A stretch of DNA of 64,000 nucleotides from Stenomitos rutilans HA7619-LM2 (lineage in GTDB: Bacteria; Cyanobacteriota; Cyanobacteriia; Leptolyngbyales; Leptolyngbyaceae): the NCBI GenBank assembly GCA_019358945.1, contig JAHHIE010000020.1, forward strand, positions 1 through 64,000, read 5' to 3'. The position numbers were made by a program, and so were the translations under genes. The notes beneath the pieces were generated by a model. That model did not search any database and was not told where the DNA came from. It was given only the letters and a program-made list of their open reading frames with translations. This document shows positions 63,908 to 64,000 of the stretch, piece after piece (the first letter of the stretch is position 1; every line of letters begins with the position of its first letter).

Positions 63908-64000
63908 ATGCTTCAAGGATGGATTCAAATTGCATTAACGCTACTCATTGTGGTAGCAATTACTCCTGTTCTTGGGGAGTATATGGCTCGTGTCTATTTA
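63908..64000 (+). CDS. kdpA: Potassium-transporting ATPase subunit A, N-terminus only
   Basis: Thirty-one codons visible: MLQGWIQIALTLLIVVAITP followed by VLGEYMARVYL. This is the first membrane span of KdpA, the K+-translocating subunit of the Kdp ATPase. The gene continues past the window. It has no clear ribosome site; a GGAGT sequence lies 14 bases upstream. Confidence 0.85.
   Translation, partial: MLQGWIQIALTLLIVVAITPVLGEYMARVYL

Overview
The window is a chromosomal segment of a cyanobacterium. The HIP1 octamer GCGATCGC occurs throughout, inside and between genes. Several genes belong to cyanobacterial families: a SipA-like regulator, an SLH-domain porin, a GUN4-domain protein, a fused modBC, a urea transporter behind an NtcA-type promoter, and an AMIN-domain TonB receptor. 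Codon use and intergenic repeats resemble filamentous Leptolyngbya/Oscillatoria-type strains, but the sequence alone does not give a genus. No tRNA, rRNA, CRISPR array, phage or transposase gene was seen.

Layout. 1-4054 (-): start and middle of a very long secreted-type repeat protein, cut by the window edge. 4235-6396: sipA, a K+ channel with a zinc ribbon, a secreted hypothetical. 6770-11434 (+): a Gld-type ABC export operon (ATPase, permease, GldG-like, DUF4340). 11447-15800: small membrane protein, fused phosphotransferase/P-loop kinase, major porin. 16032-18781 (+): polar amino-acid ABC transporter. 19059-26671: acyltransferase, GH63-like glucosidase, CadD-like transporter, MFS carrier, acetate kinase.

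27110-35528 is the most unusual region. A ribbon-helix-helix/TOBE (molybdate-sensing type) regulator is divergent from modA. Next come an AMIN-TonB receptor and an MbnP/MbnH pair (the four-Cys metal protein and its di-heme MauG-like partner), and then modBC. The 5' leader and first codons of the TonB receptor gene are repeated as a relic just before modBC. The molybdate transporter therefore looks split by a metal-acquisition cassette, and an ACCAACT motif recurs in the three upstream regions. Coordinated metal uptake by the whole island is an inference.

35934-43213: FMN reductase, GH31 glucosidase, a small conserved protein, and a GDT1/Mnx-type Mn2+ exporter behind a recognisable yybP-ykoY manganese riboswitch, then a GT-C membrane protein and an ICMT-like protein. 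43637-49793 (-): urtEDCBA and ureG, with a textbook NtcA promoter in front of urtA. 49825-57938 (-): a surface-glycan cluster (two nucleotide-sugar epimerases, a GT2 and two large membrane proteins). 57975-64000: S8 protease, rpe with a strong terminator, a second GT-C protein, a GUN4 protein, and the first 31 codons of kdpA.

Intergenic DNA carries several repeat families: three exact-length 102-bp MITE-like copies with ATACCRATTT ends, two copies of a 73-bp AAACCTC element, C-rich hairpins, TTTTGAG runs and CTGATCG/CTGACCG heptamers of STRR type.
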